Assembly (NCBI RefSeq): GCF_018129005.1
Contig: NZ_JAAEDL010000015.1
Coordinates: 62,001 to 126,000 of the forward strand
Source of the DNA: Neoroseomonas eburnea
GTDB taxonomy: Bacteria > Pseudomonadota > Alphaproteobacteria > Acetobacterales > Acetobacteraceae
Direction of reading: 5' to 3'
Length of the DNA stretch: 64,000 nt
Under the pieces are notes generated by a model, which did not search any database, was not told where the DNA came from, and was given only the letters and a program-made list of their open reading frames with translations. The translations under genes and the position numbers were made by a program. Positions 48,026 through 56,654 of the stretch are shown here, piece after piece. Numbering within the stretch: the first letter of the stretch is position 1; every line of letters starts with the position of its first letter.

Positions 48026-48603
48026 CCGTCACGCTCAACCCCGTCCCCTTCTGGTTCCTCCGCCACGGCGAGACGGACTGGAACGCCGAAGGCCGCAGCC
48101 AGGGCCGCACCGACATCCCGCTGAACACGGTGGGGCTAGCGCAGGCGCGCCGCGCGGCGATGGCCATGGTCGACCAGGGCATCGTCACCATCGTCGCCTC
48201 GCCGCTCAGCCGCGCGCTGAAGACGGCGGAGATCGTGGCCGAGGCCCTGAACCTGCCGGTCGCGACCGATCCCGGCCTGATGGAGGTCGCCTTCGGGACG
48301 GAAGAAGGCAAGCCGATGGGCGACTGGTACGACGACTGGATCGAGGGCAACTACACCCCGGACGGCGCCGAGACCTTCCGGGCCCTGCTCGCCCGCGGCG
48401 TGGAGGCGGTGAACCGCGCCACCACGCTGCCCGGCCCGGTGCTGGTGGTGGCGCATGGCGCGCTGTTCCGCGCCTTGCGGCTCGCCCTCGGCCATGAGCC
48501 GAACGTCCGCACGCCGAATGCGCTGCCGATCCTCTGCACCCCGCCGGCGAGCGGCACGGCGTGGGAGATCACGCCGGCGGCGCTGCCCCACCTGCCGGCG
48601 TGA
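48022..48603 (+). CDS. Histidine phosphatase (phosphoglycerate mutase-like) family protein
   Basis: 193 aa. The phosphohistidine motif is FLRHGETDWNAEGRSQGRTD, with the second His in VVAHGALFRALRLALG and the acid Glu region MEVAFGTEEGKPMGDW. Members dephosphorylate small metabolites or, in part, 2-carboxy sugars. The gene starts at ATG 48022 overlapping the GST stop. Its 3' end overlaps the convergent DUF2339 gene by 35 bp. Confidence 0.85.
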   Translation: MTVTLNPVPFWFLRHGETDWNAEGRSQGRTDIPLNTVGLAQARRAAMAMVDQGIVTIVASPLSRALKTAEIVAEALNLPVATDPGLMEVAFGTEEGKPMGDWYDDWIEGNYTPDGAETFRALLARGVEAVNRATTLPGPVLVVAHGALFRALRLALGHEPNVRTPNALPILCTPPASGTAWEITPAALPHLPA

Positions 48604-51283
48604 CGGGCCTGGTCACCACGAAGCGGCGGTAGATCGCGCCCAGCGCGATCAGCGCCAGCCCCAGCCCGAGGAAGGACAGCACCCGCCACAGGCCGACCAG
48701 GGCTTCCATGTCCCACAGGAAGACCTTGAAGGTGGTCAGCGCGATGACGGCGAGCGCGGCGAGGCGGATCTCCTTCCGTCCGCTGCGGATGCCGATGGCG
48801 ACGAGCGCGGCGCCGAAGACCAGCCAGGCACCGGAATAGGCGTACATCTCCGCCTCCTCCACCGGCGCCGTGCCGAACTTCACCGGATGGAAGGCGCGCC
48901 GCACCTCCAGCGTCACCCAGGCGAAAGCCGCGACCAGCGTATAGGCGGAAAGCAGATGCGCCATGCCCGGCGGCTGCCGCGCCTGCGGCGCCCGCATCAC
49001 CGCGAGCGCGACGAGCAAAGCCGGCAGCCCATAGGCCGGCAGCAGCGCGTTCAGCAGCGGGACCGGGCCGATTTCCTCGTTGGCCTGCCAGGGGTTGGCG
49101 ACGAGCAGGATCAGCCCGAGCACCAGCCCGGCCATGCAGGCCGCGCGCGCCGACCACAGCATGGCGATGCGCCCCAGCCGCCAATGCAGCAGCAGCGCCA
49201 CCCAGGCGCAGGCGAACAGCGCCGTGAGCTGCAGCCCGGCCTCGAGGAAGCCCCAGTACTCCGCCAGCATGTCCCCGCCATGCGTGGCGTGGCGGATCTC
49301 GAGCAGCACCAGCAGCGTCCCGAACAGCGCGGCGCCGCATTCCAGCAGCCGCACCACGAAGCCGTCCCGCATGCGCAGGAATTCCCGCGCCGCCCACCAG
49401 AAGCCGAGCGCCGGCACGCCATAGCCGAGCAGCAGCCCGTTCAGCACCGGCGTGGTGCCCCAGTCGTAGCCGAGCACGAAGCGGTTCAGCACCAGCCGCA
49501 CCAGCACCACCGCCGCGACCGCGGCGGCGACCCGGCGCAGCGCCTCGAGCCCCGCGCGCCGCGCGATCATGGCGAGCGGCGGCAGGAACAATGCGACGGC
49601 GAGCGTCAGCCACTGCTCCCGCAGCACCATGGCGGCGCCGAGGGCGAGCGCCGCCGTGGCCCCCGCCGCATGCAGCCCGGCGCGCCCCGCATCCCCCGCC
49701 CGCATGCCGCGCGCCACGGCGCCGACATGCACCGCCGCCACGGCGCAGGCGGCGAGGCCCCAGTTCGGATCGGTCGCGAAGCCGCGCACGCGGGCATAGG
49801 CGACCAGCAGCGTCAGCACCGGCACCGAGGCCGCGAGCCCGGCCCAGGCCAGGCCGCCGCGCGCCTCGATCGCCAGCCCGGCGAGCAGGTGCAGCAGCGC
49901 GAAGACGATCGCCAGCGTCAGGTAGCGCGTCAGCGCCTCGGGCACCCAGGCGCCGGGGATGACGGCTTGCACCGCACCCTCGATGGTCACCGGCTCGCCG
50001 GTCGGGCTCCAGCTCGGCACCAGCCAGACGAGCAGGAGCAGCAACCCGAGCCCGGCGGCGATCCACGGCAGCCGGGCGAGCCGCGCATCCCGCAGCCCCG
50101 CCGCGATGGCAACCGGGGAGAGCAGCAGCATGCCGACCGCCGGGGCGAGGTCCGTCTCGAGCACGGCCAGGGGCAGCAGCGCGGCGGCGAGCAGCGCCGG
50201 CGGCACGTGCGCAAGGCGCCGGCCAAGCACGCTCCCCAGCGCCTCCCGCGGCAGGAGGAAGAGGAAGCAGGCGGCGGCCAGCGGCACGAAAAGCGCCGGC
50301 GCCCAGAGGTCCAGCCCCTGCCCCACCGCCGTCCCGGCCAGCACCCAGACCGCGCCGGCCGCGGTCGCGCACCAGCCGAGCCAGCCCCAGGCGGTCATCC
50401 GCACCACCGCCATCGCGGCGGCCGTCACCACCAACAGGTAGGCGAAGAGGCCCGGCAGCGAGGGGTCCTCGGTCTGCACCAGCGCCGGGGTCAGGAAGGC
50501 GCCCGCCAGGCCGACCACGGCGACCAGCGGGCCGCGCCGCAGCGACAGCAGCAGGCCGAAGACGCCGGCCGCCGCCATCGCCGCGAAGCCCACCAGCGGC
50601 GGCAGCAGCGCGTACATGGCGGTGGCGGCATAGGCGGCACCGAACAGCGCCGCGACGCCGCCGGCCGCCAGCGCCGGCGGCGCATAGTCCGGCAGCGCGC
50701 CGGCCCGCTCGGGCACCGGCCGCCGGGCCAGCCATTCCCCGCCCAGGATCAGCGCCGCGCCGAGCAGCGCCGCCAGCGCGCAGCGCGCCCCCGGGCCAAG
50801 CCAGCCTTCCTCCACAGCGAAGCGGATCAGGAAGACGGCGGCGAGCAGCAGCGCCCCGGCGCCGAGCCAGACACCCCAGCGCTGGGTCAGCAGTTCCTCG
50901 ATGTTGCGTTCCGGCTTCGGACCGGCCGGGCGCGCCCAGGGCGGCAGCGGACCGGCGGCCTGTGGTGCTTCCGGCGCCGCGGCGGGTGCGGCCATGCCGG
51001 GGGCCCCGGCGGGCGCAGCCTCCGGCACGGGCCCGGGGGCAGGCGCCTGCGCGGCCCCTTCCTCCTGCTCCGCGACCGAGACGGGCCCGGCCGCACCCGG
51101 CGGGCGGAAGCCGGCCGCGATCAGGGCCGCGGCCATGCCGGCGACTTCGGCGCGCAGGCCGGCGACCTCGGCGCGCAGCAACTCCGCCTGGCGGCGCGCC
51201 CCCCCGGCGCGGGCGAAGCCGGCTATGCCGAAGATCCAGCCGCCGAGGAGGAACAGCAGGACGACGAGAATGAAGGCATCCAT
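48569..51283 (-). CDS. DUF2339 polytopic membrane protein
   Basis: 904 aa. A first membrane helix (FILVVLLFLLGGWIFGIAGF) is followed by a short coiled coil (LRAEVAGLRAEVAGMAAALI) and a Pro/Ala-rich linker. Then comes the DUF2339 signature KPERNIEELLTQRWGVWLGA near residue 125 and more than 20 membrane helices to the end (LRVLSFLGLGLALIALGAIY-like final helix). The family is of unknown function; long size and the R-W-G-V-W motif are typical. It is monocistronic and lies opposite to the GST operon and rplY. Confidence 0.85.
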   Translation of the reverse strand: MDAFILVVLLFLLGGWIFGIAGFARAGGARRQAELLRAEVAGLRAEVAGMAAALIAAGFRPPGAAGPVSVAEQEEGAAQAPAPGPVPEAAPAGAPGMAAPAAAPEAPQAAGPLPPWARPAGPKPERNIEELLTQRWGVWLGAGALLLAAVFLIRFAVEEGWLGPGARCALAALLGAALILGGEWLARRPVPERAGALPDYAPPALAAGGVAALFGAAYAATAMYALLPPLVGFAAMAAAGVFGLLLSLRRGPLVAVVGLAGAFLTPALVQTEDPSLPGLFAYLLVVTAAAMAVVRMTAWGWLGWCATAAGAVWVLAGTAVGQGLDLWAPALFVPLAAACFLFLLPREALGSVLGRRLAHVPPALLAAALLPLAVLETDLAPAVGMLLLSPVAIAAGLRDARLARLPWIAAGLGLLLLLVWLVPSWSPTGEPVTIEGAVQAVIPGAWVPEALTRYLTLAIVFALLHLLAGLAIEARGGLAWAGLAASVPVLTLLVAYARVRGFATDPNWGLAACAVAAVHVGAVARGMRAGDAGRAGLHAAGATAALALGAAMVLREQWLTLAVALFLPPLAMIARRAGLEALRRVAAAVAAVVLVRLVLNRFVLGYDWGTTPVLNGLLLGYGVPALGFWWAAREFLRMRDGFVVRLLECGAALFGTLLVLLEIRHATHGGDMLAEYWGFLEAGLQLTALFACAWVALLLHWRLGRIAMLWSARAACMAGLVLGLILLVANPWQANEEIGPVPLLNALLPAYGLPALLVALAVMRAPQARQPPGMAHLLSAYTLVAAFAWVTLEVRRAFHPVKFGTAPVEEAEMYAYSGAWLVFGAALVAIGIRSGRKEIRLAALAVIALTTFKVFLWDMEALVGLWRVLSFLGLGLALIALGAIYRRFVVTRPVTPAGGAAPPA

Positions 51284-51489
51284 TCCGGACGAAGCTCGGC
51301 CGGGCGCCCGCGCCGCGTCAAGCGCCGCGCGGGCGGCACCGTGAAATGCTGCGGAGCGTCGCGCTTGCGCCTCGTCCCCCCTTCCCCTAGAAGCCCCCTG
51401 CGCCGGCACCCCTGGAGGCCGGCGCTTGTCGTTGCGGCATGCCCATCGCGGCCCGGAACGGCGACCAAACCAATGCAAGGAGCACGACC

Positions 51490-52164
51490 ATGGTCCAGAC
51501 CATCCGGATCGAGGCCGAGGCGCGCGAGCAGGCAGGTAAGGGGGCAGCCCGCGCAACCCGGCGTCAGGGGCTTGTCCCCGCTGTCATCTATGGCGCGAAG
51601 AAGGATGCGACCCTCGTCGCCCTCGACCCCCGCGACGTGATGAAGGAACTGCAGAAGGGCGGCTGGCAGTCGCACCTGTACGAAGTCGCGGTGAAGGATG
51701 GCGGTGCCGAGCGCTGCCTGCTGCGCGACGTGCAGTTCCACCCGGTCACCGACCGCCCGATCCACGTGGACTTCCAGCGGCTCGCCCCGGGCGCCCGCAT
51801 CCGCGTGAAGGTCGCCGTGCAGTTCCTGAACGAAGACACCTGCCCGGGCATCAAGGCCGGCGGCGTGCTGAACGTCGTGCGCCGCGATATCGAGGTGCTG
51901 GCCGAGCCCGAGAACGTGCCGGAAGCCTTCCAGATCGACCTCGCCGAGGCGCAGATCGGCGCTGGCCTGCGCTGGTCCGCGGTGAAGGACCAGTTCGGCG
52001 CGAAGCCGGTCATCGTCGGCCGCGACTTCATGGTGGCCTCCATCGCCGCGCCGACCGTGGTGGACGAGACCGCCCCCGCCGCGGCCCCGGGCCCGGTCGA
52101 GGCGATCAAGCAGAAGGCCCCGGCCGCCGCCGCCGCCGCGGCACCGGCGAAGAAGAAGAAGTAA
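51490..52164 (+). CDS. rplY: Large ribosomal subunit protein bL25 (CTC form)
   Basis: 224 aa. N-terminal L25 domain (EAEAREQAGKGAARATRRQG, VPAVIYGAKK) and C-terminal TL5/CTC beta domain (FQRLAPGARIRVKVAVQFLN). It binds 5S rRNA in the 50S subunit. The tail is Ala-rich and ends in five residues of Ala/Lys type (APAKKKK). ATG 51490 has AAGGAG upstream. The rplY-pth-ychF order is widely conserved. Confidence 0.94.
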   Translation: MVQTIRIEAEAREQAGKGAARATRRQGLVPAVIYGAKKDATLVALDPRDVMKELQKGGWQSHLYEVAVKDGGAERCLLRDVQFHPVTDRPIHVDFQRLAPGARIRVKVAVQFLNEDTCPGIKAGGVLNVVRRDIEVLAEPENVPEAFQIDLAEAQIGAGLRWSAVKDQFGAKPVIVGRDFMVASIAAPTVVDETAPAAAPGPVEAIKQKAPAAAAAAAPAKKKK

Positions 52165-52167
52165 GAC

Positions 52168-52296
52168 GCGGGGGAGGGTGAACCTCCCCCGCACCCCCTC
52201 CCTTCTTTGTCCTTTGGCGCCGGCCCCGGCTGTCAGTTCCCAGGTGCCAAAGAAGGTTGAGGGGGGTTCGGGGGGAGAAGTTCCCTTCTCCCCCCG
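52168..52296. repeat. Family B composite palindromic repeat, mosaic copy
   Basis: Left hairpin GCGGGGGAGG/CCTCCCCCGC (52168-52192); a core whose right arm, from GTCAGTTCCCAGGTGCC to 52256, is identical to the copy at 41696-41720 but whose left arm (from 52201) has diverged; and a right hairpin CGGGGGGAGAAG/CTTCTCCCCCCG (52269-52296). Relative to 41624-41752 the G-rich hairpins are exchanged, as in an inverted copy. It lies between rplY and pth. Confidence 0.75.
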
Positions 52297-52305
52297 GCTT
52301 TCCTC

Positions 52306-52899
52306 ATGGCGCATCCCGACACCCCGCTGCTCTGGGTCGGCCTCGGCAATCCGGGCTCCGAGCACGCGCGCCAGCGTCACAACATCGGCTTCATGGCGCT
52401 CGACGAGATCGCGCGCCGGCATCGCTTCTCCCCCTGGCGCAAGCGCTTCAAGGGCGAGGCCTGCGAGGGCGTGATCGCCGGCCGCAAGATATGGGCGCTG
52501 AAGCCCATGACCTACATGAACGCGAGCGGCGATTCCGTGCAGCAGGCCGCTGCCTTCCTCAAGATCCCCCTGGACTCCATCACCGCCTTCCATGACGAGC
52601 TCGACCTCGCCCCCGGCAAGGTGCGCGTGAAGAAGGGCGGCGGCGTCGCCGGCCACAACGGGCTGCGCGACATGCGCCGCGCCTTCTCGAGCGCCGAATT
52701 CTGGCGCGTGCGCCTCGGCATCGGCCATCCCGGCCACAAGGATGCGGTGACCGGGCACGTGCTCGGCAATTTCGCGAAGCAGGACCAGGCTTGGCTGTCC
52801 AGGCTGCTCGACGCGGTGGCCGATTGCGCGCCGCTGCTCGCGGAAGGCAAGCCGGAGGACTTCATGACGCGCGTCGCGCTGCTGACGCAGGAGGGGTGA
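52306..52899 (+). CDS. pth: Peptidyl-tRNA hydrolase
   Basis: 197 aa. WVGLGNPGSEHARQRHNIGF carries the catalytic His and Asn region. KPMTYMNASGDSVQ, FHDELDLAPGKVRVKKGGGV and AGHNGLRDM are the other family blocks. It hydrolyses peptidyl-tRNAs released by stalled ribosomes. The stop shares one base with the start of the next gene (TGATG). Confidence 0.95.
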   Translation: MAHPDTPLLWVGLGNPGSEHARQRHNIGFMALDEIARRHRFSPWRKRFKGEACEGVIAGRKIWALKPMTYMNASGDSVQQAAAFLKIPLDSITAFHDELDLAPGKVRVKKGGGVAGHNGLRDMRRAFSSAEFWRVRLGIGHPGHKDAVTGHVLGNFAKQDQAWLSRLLDAVADCAPLLAEGKPEDFMTRVALLTQEG

Positions 52900-53405
52900 T
52901 GGAAGACGAGCACCCGATGGAAGGCGCCTTCACCGGCCCCGGTCCGCAGGATGTCGCCAACGGCACCGCCATCCTCGCCTCCGCCCTGACGCGGGAGGCG
53001 GAGAGCCTCGCCATCGCCGCCGCCGGGCTGCGGTCCACGCTCGACCTCTTCGTCATCGACGGCTTCTCGCCCGAGGCCGAGGACCGGCGCGTGATGCGCG
53101 AAGGCACGCGGGAAGCGGCGGCGCTGGCCGGCGCGCTGCTGCTCACCGCGCGGCAATTGCTGCGTTTCACGGGCGAGCCGGCGCGCGCGGCGCACGAGAC
53201 GATCGGACGGTTGCCGCGCGGCTCGCTCTCGGTCGGCGAGCTGATCGGCCATCTGCGCGCGGCGGCGCTGGCGCCCGTCACGGATGACGGCGCAGCGCGC
53301 ATCGCGGCAGCCACCATCGCCGAGACATTCGCCGAGGAATTCGAGGCGGCGTGGCGCAAGGCCGCGCCGCCGGCCGCCGGCACGGGGGACAATCATGGGC
53401 TTTAA
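52899..53405 (+). CDS. Hypothetical helical protein between pth and ychF
   Basis: 168 aa, mostly helical, Ala/Arg/Glu-rich, with no signal or membrane segment. It begins MEDEHPMEGAFTGPGPQDVA and holds REGTREAAALAGALLLTARQ and GRLPRGSLSVGELIGHLRAA. No family recognised. It shares one base with the pth stop and overlaps the ychF start by 11 bp, so translation of all three is coupled. Confidence 0.7.
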   Translation: MEDEHPMEGAFTGPGPQDVANGTAILASALTREAESLAIAAAGLRSTLDLFVIDGFSPEAEDRRVMREGTREAAALAGALLLTARQLLRFTGEPARAAHETIGRLPRGSLSVGELIGHLRAAALAPVTDDGAARIAAATIAETFAEEFEAAWRKAAPPAAGTGDNHGL

Positions 53406-54489
53406 CTGCGGCATCGTCGGCCTGCCGAACGTCGGCAAATCCACGCTGTTCAACGCGCTGACGCAGACCGCGGCCGCGCAGGCGGCGAACTACCCCTTCT
53501 GCACCATCGAGCCGAATGTCGGCCGCGTCGCCGTGCCCGACAAGCGGCTCGACATGCTGACGAAGATCGGCAGGAGCCAGAAGACGGTGCCGACCAGCCT
53601 GGAATTCGTCGACATCGCCGGGCTGGTGCGCGGCGCATCGAAAGGCGAGGGCCTCGGCAACCAGTTCCTCGCCAACATCCGGGAAGTGGACGCCATCGTC
53701 CACGTGCTGCGCTGCTTCGAGGACACCGACGTCACCCATGTCGAGGGCAATGTCGACCCGATCCGCGACGCGGAGACGGTCGAGACGGAGTTGATGCTCG
53801 CCGACCTCGACAGCCTCGAGAAGCGCGCCCAGGGCCTGGTGAAGCGCGCGCGCGGCGGCGACAAGGAAGCGATCGCGCAGATGGCGCTGATCGACCCGAT
53901 CAGGGCCGCGCTCGAAGCCGGCAGGCCCGCGCGCACCGCGGTGCCGAAGGGCGAGGAAGCGGCGGCCGCGCGGCTGCAGCTGATGACCACCAAGCCGGTG
54001 CTCTACGTCGCCAATGTGGACGAGGGCAGCGCTGCGACCGGCAACGCGCAGTCCGAACGCGTCTTCGCCAAGGCCAAGGCCGAAGGCGCGCAGGCGGTGG
54101 TGGTCTCGGCGGCGATCGAAGCCGAGATCAGCCAGATGCCGGAAGCCGACCGGGCGGAGTTCCTCGCCTCGCTCGGGCTTGAGGATTCCGGCCTCGACCG
54201 CATCATCCGCGCCGGCTACGCGCTGCTCGGCCTGATCACCTATTTCACGGTCGGGCCGAAGGAAGCGCGCGCCTGGACCATCGTCCAGGGCACCAAGGCC
54301 CCGCAGGCCGCGGGTGTCATCCATGGCGACTTCGAGCGCGGCTTCATCGCCGCCGAGACCATCGCCTATGACGACTACGTGGCCCTCGGCGGCGAGCAGG
54401 GCGCCAAGGAAGCCGGCAAGATGCGCGTGGAAGGCAAGGAGTACGTCGTGAAGGACGGCGACGTGATGCTGTTCCGATTCAACGTGTGA
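53395..54489 (+). CDS. ychF: Redox-regulated ATPase/GTPase YchF
   Basis: 364 aa Obg-like P-loop protein. G1 is GIVGLPNVGKST at residues 6-17, G3 FVDIAGLVRGASKGEGLGNQ, and the ATP-specific NxxE-like G4 region is LYVANVDEG. The C-terminal TGS domain is in TYFTVGPKEARAWTIVQGTK. YchF (OLA1) prefers ATP and binds ribosomes, with a role in oxidative-stress translation. Length and organisation are standard. Confidence 0.95.
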   Translation: MGFNCGIVGLPNVGKSTLFNALTQTAAAQAANYPFCTIEPNVGRVAVPDKRLDMLTKIGRSQKTVPTSLEFVDIAGLVRGASKGEGLGNQFLANIREVDAIVHVLRCFEDTDVTHVEGNVDPIRDAETVETELMLADLDSLEKRAQGLVKRARGGDKEAIAQMALIDPIRAALEAGRPARTAVPKGEEAAAARLQLMTTKPVLYVANVDEGSAATGNAQSERVFAKAKAEGAQAVVVSAAIEAEISQMPEADRAEFLASLGLEDSGLDRIIRAGYALLGLITYFTVGPKEARAWTIVQGTKAPQAAGVIHGDFERGFIAAETIAYDDYVALGGEQGAKEAGKMRVEGKEYVVKDGDVMLFRFNV

Positions 54490-54635
54490 ATGCCTCGCTC
54501 GATGCCTGGCTGAACGGGCTGGGGCCGCAGCCCGGCGCGGCGCCGGTGCCGCTCGCCGCCGTCGCGGTCGGCGTGGGGCGGCTCGGCGGGGTGGCGCAGA
54601 CGGCCGGTGTCCCGGCGAACCGCGCGTTGCGCTGA
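54486..54635 (+). CDS. Candidate small gene overlapping the ychF stop
   Basis: GTG 54486 overlaps the ychF stop (GTGA-type) and opens a 49-aa frame: NASLDAWLNGLGPQPGAAPV, then LAAVAVGVGRLGGVAQTAGV and a short basic end. G/C in third position is as in true genes, but no family is known and the sequence could be a 3' remnant. Low confidence. Confidence 0.3.
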   Translation: MNASLDAWLNGLGPQPGAAPVPLAAVAVGVGRLGGVAQTAGVPANRALR

Positions 54636-54698
54636 CCGCGGCCGCGGCGTCCCGGAGACAATGGTCGCGCTCCGCATCGCGCGACGCCTGGCGCGCCC

Positions 54699-54875
54699 CT
54701 ATCGTCCCGCCGGCAGTTCCGTCCGCGCCTGCCCGGTCACCGGATCCGGCGGCGGCAGCGCGGTCCCGCGCGGCCCCAGCCCATCGCGTTCCTGCGCCCG
54801 GTCCCCGCAGGCGGCGAGCGCCATCACCAGCAGCAGGACGGGCGCAAGGACTCGAAGCGTTGCGAAGCGTGTCAT
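54699..54875 (-). CDS. Small lipoprotein (58 aa)
   Basis: From ATG 54875: MTRFATLRVLAPVLLLVMAL followed by AACGDRAQERDG. A lipobox (ALAAC) gives lipidated C23. The mature part is about 36 residues, Gly/Pro-rich (PPPDPVTGQARTELPAGR). Such tiny lipoproteins anchor or plug envelope structures. It is divergent from mtnP. Confidence 0.6.
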   Translation of the reverse strand: MTRFATLRVLAPVLLLVMALAACGDRAQERDGLGPRGTALPPPDPVTGQARTELPAGR

Positions 54876-54940
54876 CCCGACCGCTTAGCACACGCCGCGT
54901 CCCGCGCTAAACGGTCGCGCCGCAGCCCCGGAGACCTCGC

Positions 54941-55831
54941 ATGCCCGACACCGCCACCATCACCCCCATGATCGGCTTCATCGGCGGTTCGGGTGTCTAC
55001 GACCTCGACGGTCTCGAGGATCGCGAATGGGTGAAGGTCCGCACCCCCTGGGGCGATCCCTCGGACGAGATCCTGACCGGCCGCCTCGCCGGGGTGCGCG
55101 TCGCCTTCCTGCCGCGCCACGGGCGCGGACATCCGGCGCCGCCCTCCGCGCTCAACTACCGTGCCAATATCGACGCCATGAAGCGGATCGGCTGCACGGA
55201 GCTGATCTCGCTCTCCGCCGTGGGGTCGCTGAAGGAGGAGCTGCCGCCGGGCCATTTCGTCATCGTCGACCAGTTCATCGACCGCACCTTCGCGCGGGAG
55301 AAGTCCTTCTTCGGCACCGGCTGCGTCGCGCATGTCTCGGTCGCGCACCCGGTCTGCCCACGGCTCGGCGACGCGCTGGAAGACGCGGCGCGGCAACTCG
55401 CCCTGCCCTACACCCGCGGCGGCACCTACCTTGTGATGGAAGGCCCGCAGTTCTCGACGAAGGCGGAAAGCCTGCTGTACCGCCAATGGGGCTGCGACGT
55501 GATCGGCATGACCAACATGCCGGAGGCCAAGCTCGCCCGCGAGGCGGAGCTCTGCTACGCGACCGTCGCCATGGTCACCGACTTCGACTGCTGGCACCCC
55601 GATCACGACCACGTCACGGTGGAACAGGTGGTGAAGGTCCTGTTCGGCAATGCGGAGAGGGCGCGCGCCCTGGTCCGGACGGTGGTGCCGAAGCTCGGGG
55701 CGCGGCGCGGCCCCTGCCCGGCGGGCTGCGACCGCGCGCTCGACCATGCGCTCGTCACCGCGCCGGAGAAGCGCGACCCGGACCTGCTCGCGAAGCTCGA
55801 CATCGTCGCGGCGCGCGTCCTGGGGTCGTAG
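54941..55831 (+). CDS. mtnP: S-methyl-5'-thioadenosine phosphorylase
   Basis: 296 aa. Phosphate-binding GGSGVYDLDG at the N-terminus; FLPRHGRGHPAPPSALNYRA; purine site MEGPQFSTKAESLLYRQWGC; and NMPEAKLAREAELCYATVAM followed by VTDFDCWH. These identify MTAP rather than PNP. It cleaves methylthioadenosine to adenine and methylthioribose 1-phosphate in methionine salvage. ATG 54941; no other mtn gene is adjacent. Confidence 0.94.
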   Translation: MPDTATITPMIGFIGGSGVYDLDGLEDREWVKVRTPWGDPSDEILTGRLAGVRVAFLPRHGRGHPAPPSALNYRANIDAMKRIGCTELISLSAVGSLKEELPPGHFVIVDQFIDRTFAREKSFFGTGCVAHVSVAHPVCPRLGDALEDAARQLALPYTRGGTYLVMEGPQFSTKAESLLYRQWGCDVIGMTNMPEAKLAREAELCYATVAMVTDFDCWHPDHDHVTVEQVVKVLFGNAERARALVRTVVPKLGARRGPCPAGCDRALDHALVTAPEKRDPDLLAKLDIVAARVLGS

Positions 55832-55868
55832 GCTTGGCGAGGCTCGGCCGGCGCGACGCGGGCCGTCT

Positions 55869-56547
55869 TCAGTCCGCCGCGGCGAAACCTCCGTGCGCCC
55901 GGGCGACAGTGGCTGACGGCAGTTCCCCGAACAGTCTGCGGTAGTCGCGCGAGAAGCGGCCGAGGTGCCAGAAGCTGAAGCTCAGGGCAGCCGCCTTCAC
56001 CTGCCGCGGTCCTGGCGGGCGCGCGCAGCGCCTCGCGCGCCAGGTTGAGCCGCCGCAGGCGGAGATGGCGCTGCGGCGACAGGCCATGTCCGGCGAACTG
56101 CCCCGCACATGTGGGCTCCCCCCACCCACCCGCGGCACGGAAGGCGTCGGTCTCGATCGTCAGCCCCGACCAGCGGAGCGGTCACCGGACGCGCGCGAAG
56201 AACTCGGTCGAGGGCCCGAGCACCATCGCCTCGGCCGAGGCCATCGCATGGCCGTTGAGCAGGGTGCGCGGCGGCAATTCCTCCGGCGCGAAGAGCATCA
56301 GCATGCGGTCCGGCGCGACGGCGCCGCGGCCGATATGCGCATCGTCCAAGGCGTCCTGGAAGCGCATCGCCCCAAGGTCGACGGATGTCAGGCGTGCGGC
56401 GAATGGCCCAGGCGCAAGAGAGAGATATTCGACGGCGACGTCGCGGAGGGCCGCCGCGACGACAGCGGGGTCGTCGAACACCATCACCGCGACCGGGGCC
56501 GGTCCAACCGCCATGCCGGTGCCTCCGCCTGCGTCCCCGCCCGCCAC
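55869..56547 (-). pseudogene. Degraded AraC-family regulator gene
   Basis: Three coding-like pieces in different frames. The N-terminal part is in one frame (VVAAALRDVAVEYLSLAPGP through VLGPSTEFFARVR) and ends at a stop at 56182. The second frame has the AraC-type segment HGLSPQRHLRLRRLNLAREA. The third frame has the last helix-turn-helix, ALSFSFWHLGRFSRDYRRLF then GELPSATV, to the stop at 55869. At least two frameshifts and some loss separate them, so no functional regulator is expected. It may be a recently lost regulator of a neighbour such as the patatin gene. Confidence 0.7.
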
Positions 56548-56606
56548 CGAGGATTCCGCGGCGGCTGACGGCCCGGTCCAAGCCGACCGCTAAGGCTCAC
56601 CCTCTA

Positions 56607-56654
56607 AGAGCCCGTTTGCAAGCCCGCCTCGCGGCGCGTTTCCAAGCGGGCTCT
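56607..56654. repeat. Imperfect inverted repeat
   Basis: Arms begin AGAGCCCG (56607-56614) and end CGGGCTCT (56647-56654), with partial pairing inward (TTTGCAAGC against TTTCCAAGC). It is upstream of the AraC remnant. It could be the end of a lost small mobile element or a hairpin; no target-site duplication was found. Confidence 0.35.

Noticed and set aside
48455-51640. More than 1000-codon plus-strand open frame opposite the DUF2339 gene
   Set aside because: Product is repetitive His/Gln/Arg/Pro sequence; the opposite strand encodes a membrane protein with the DUF2339 signature.
56607-56654. Complete insertion sequence ends
   Set aside because: Only one short imperfect inverted repeat, with no transposase frame or target duplication nearby.
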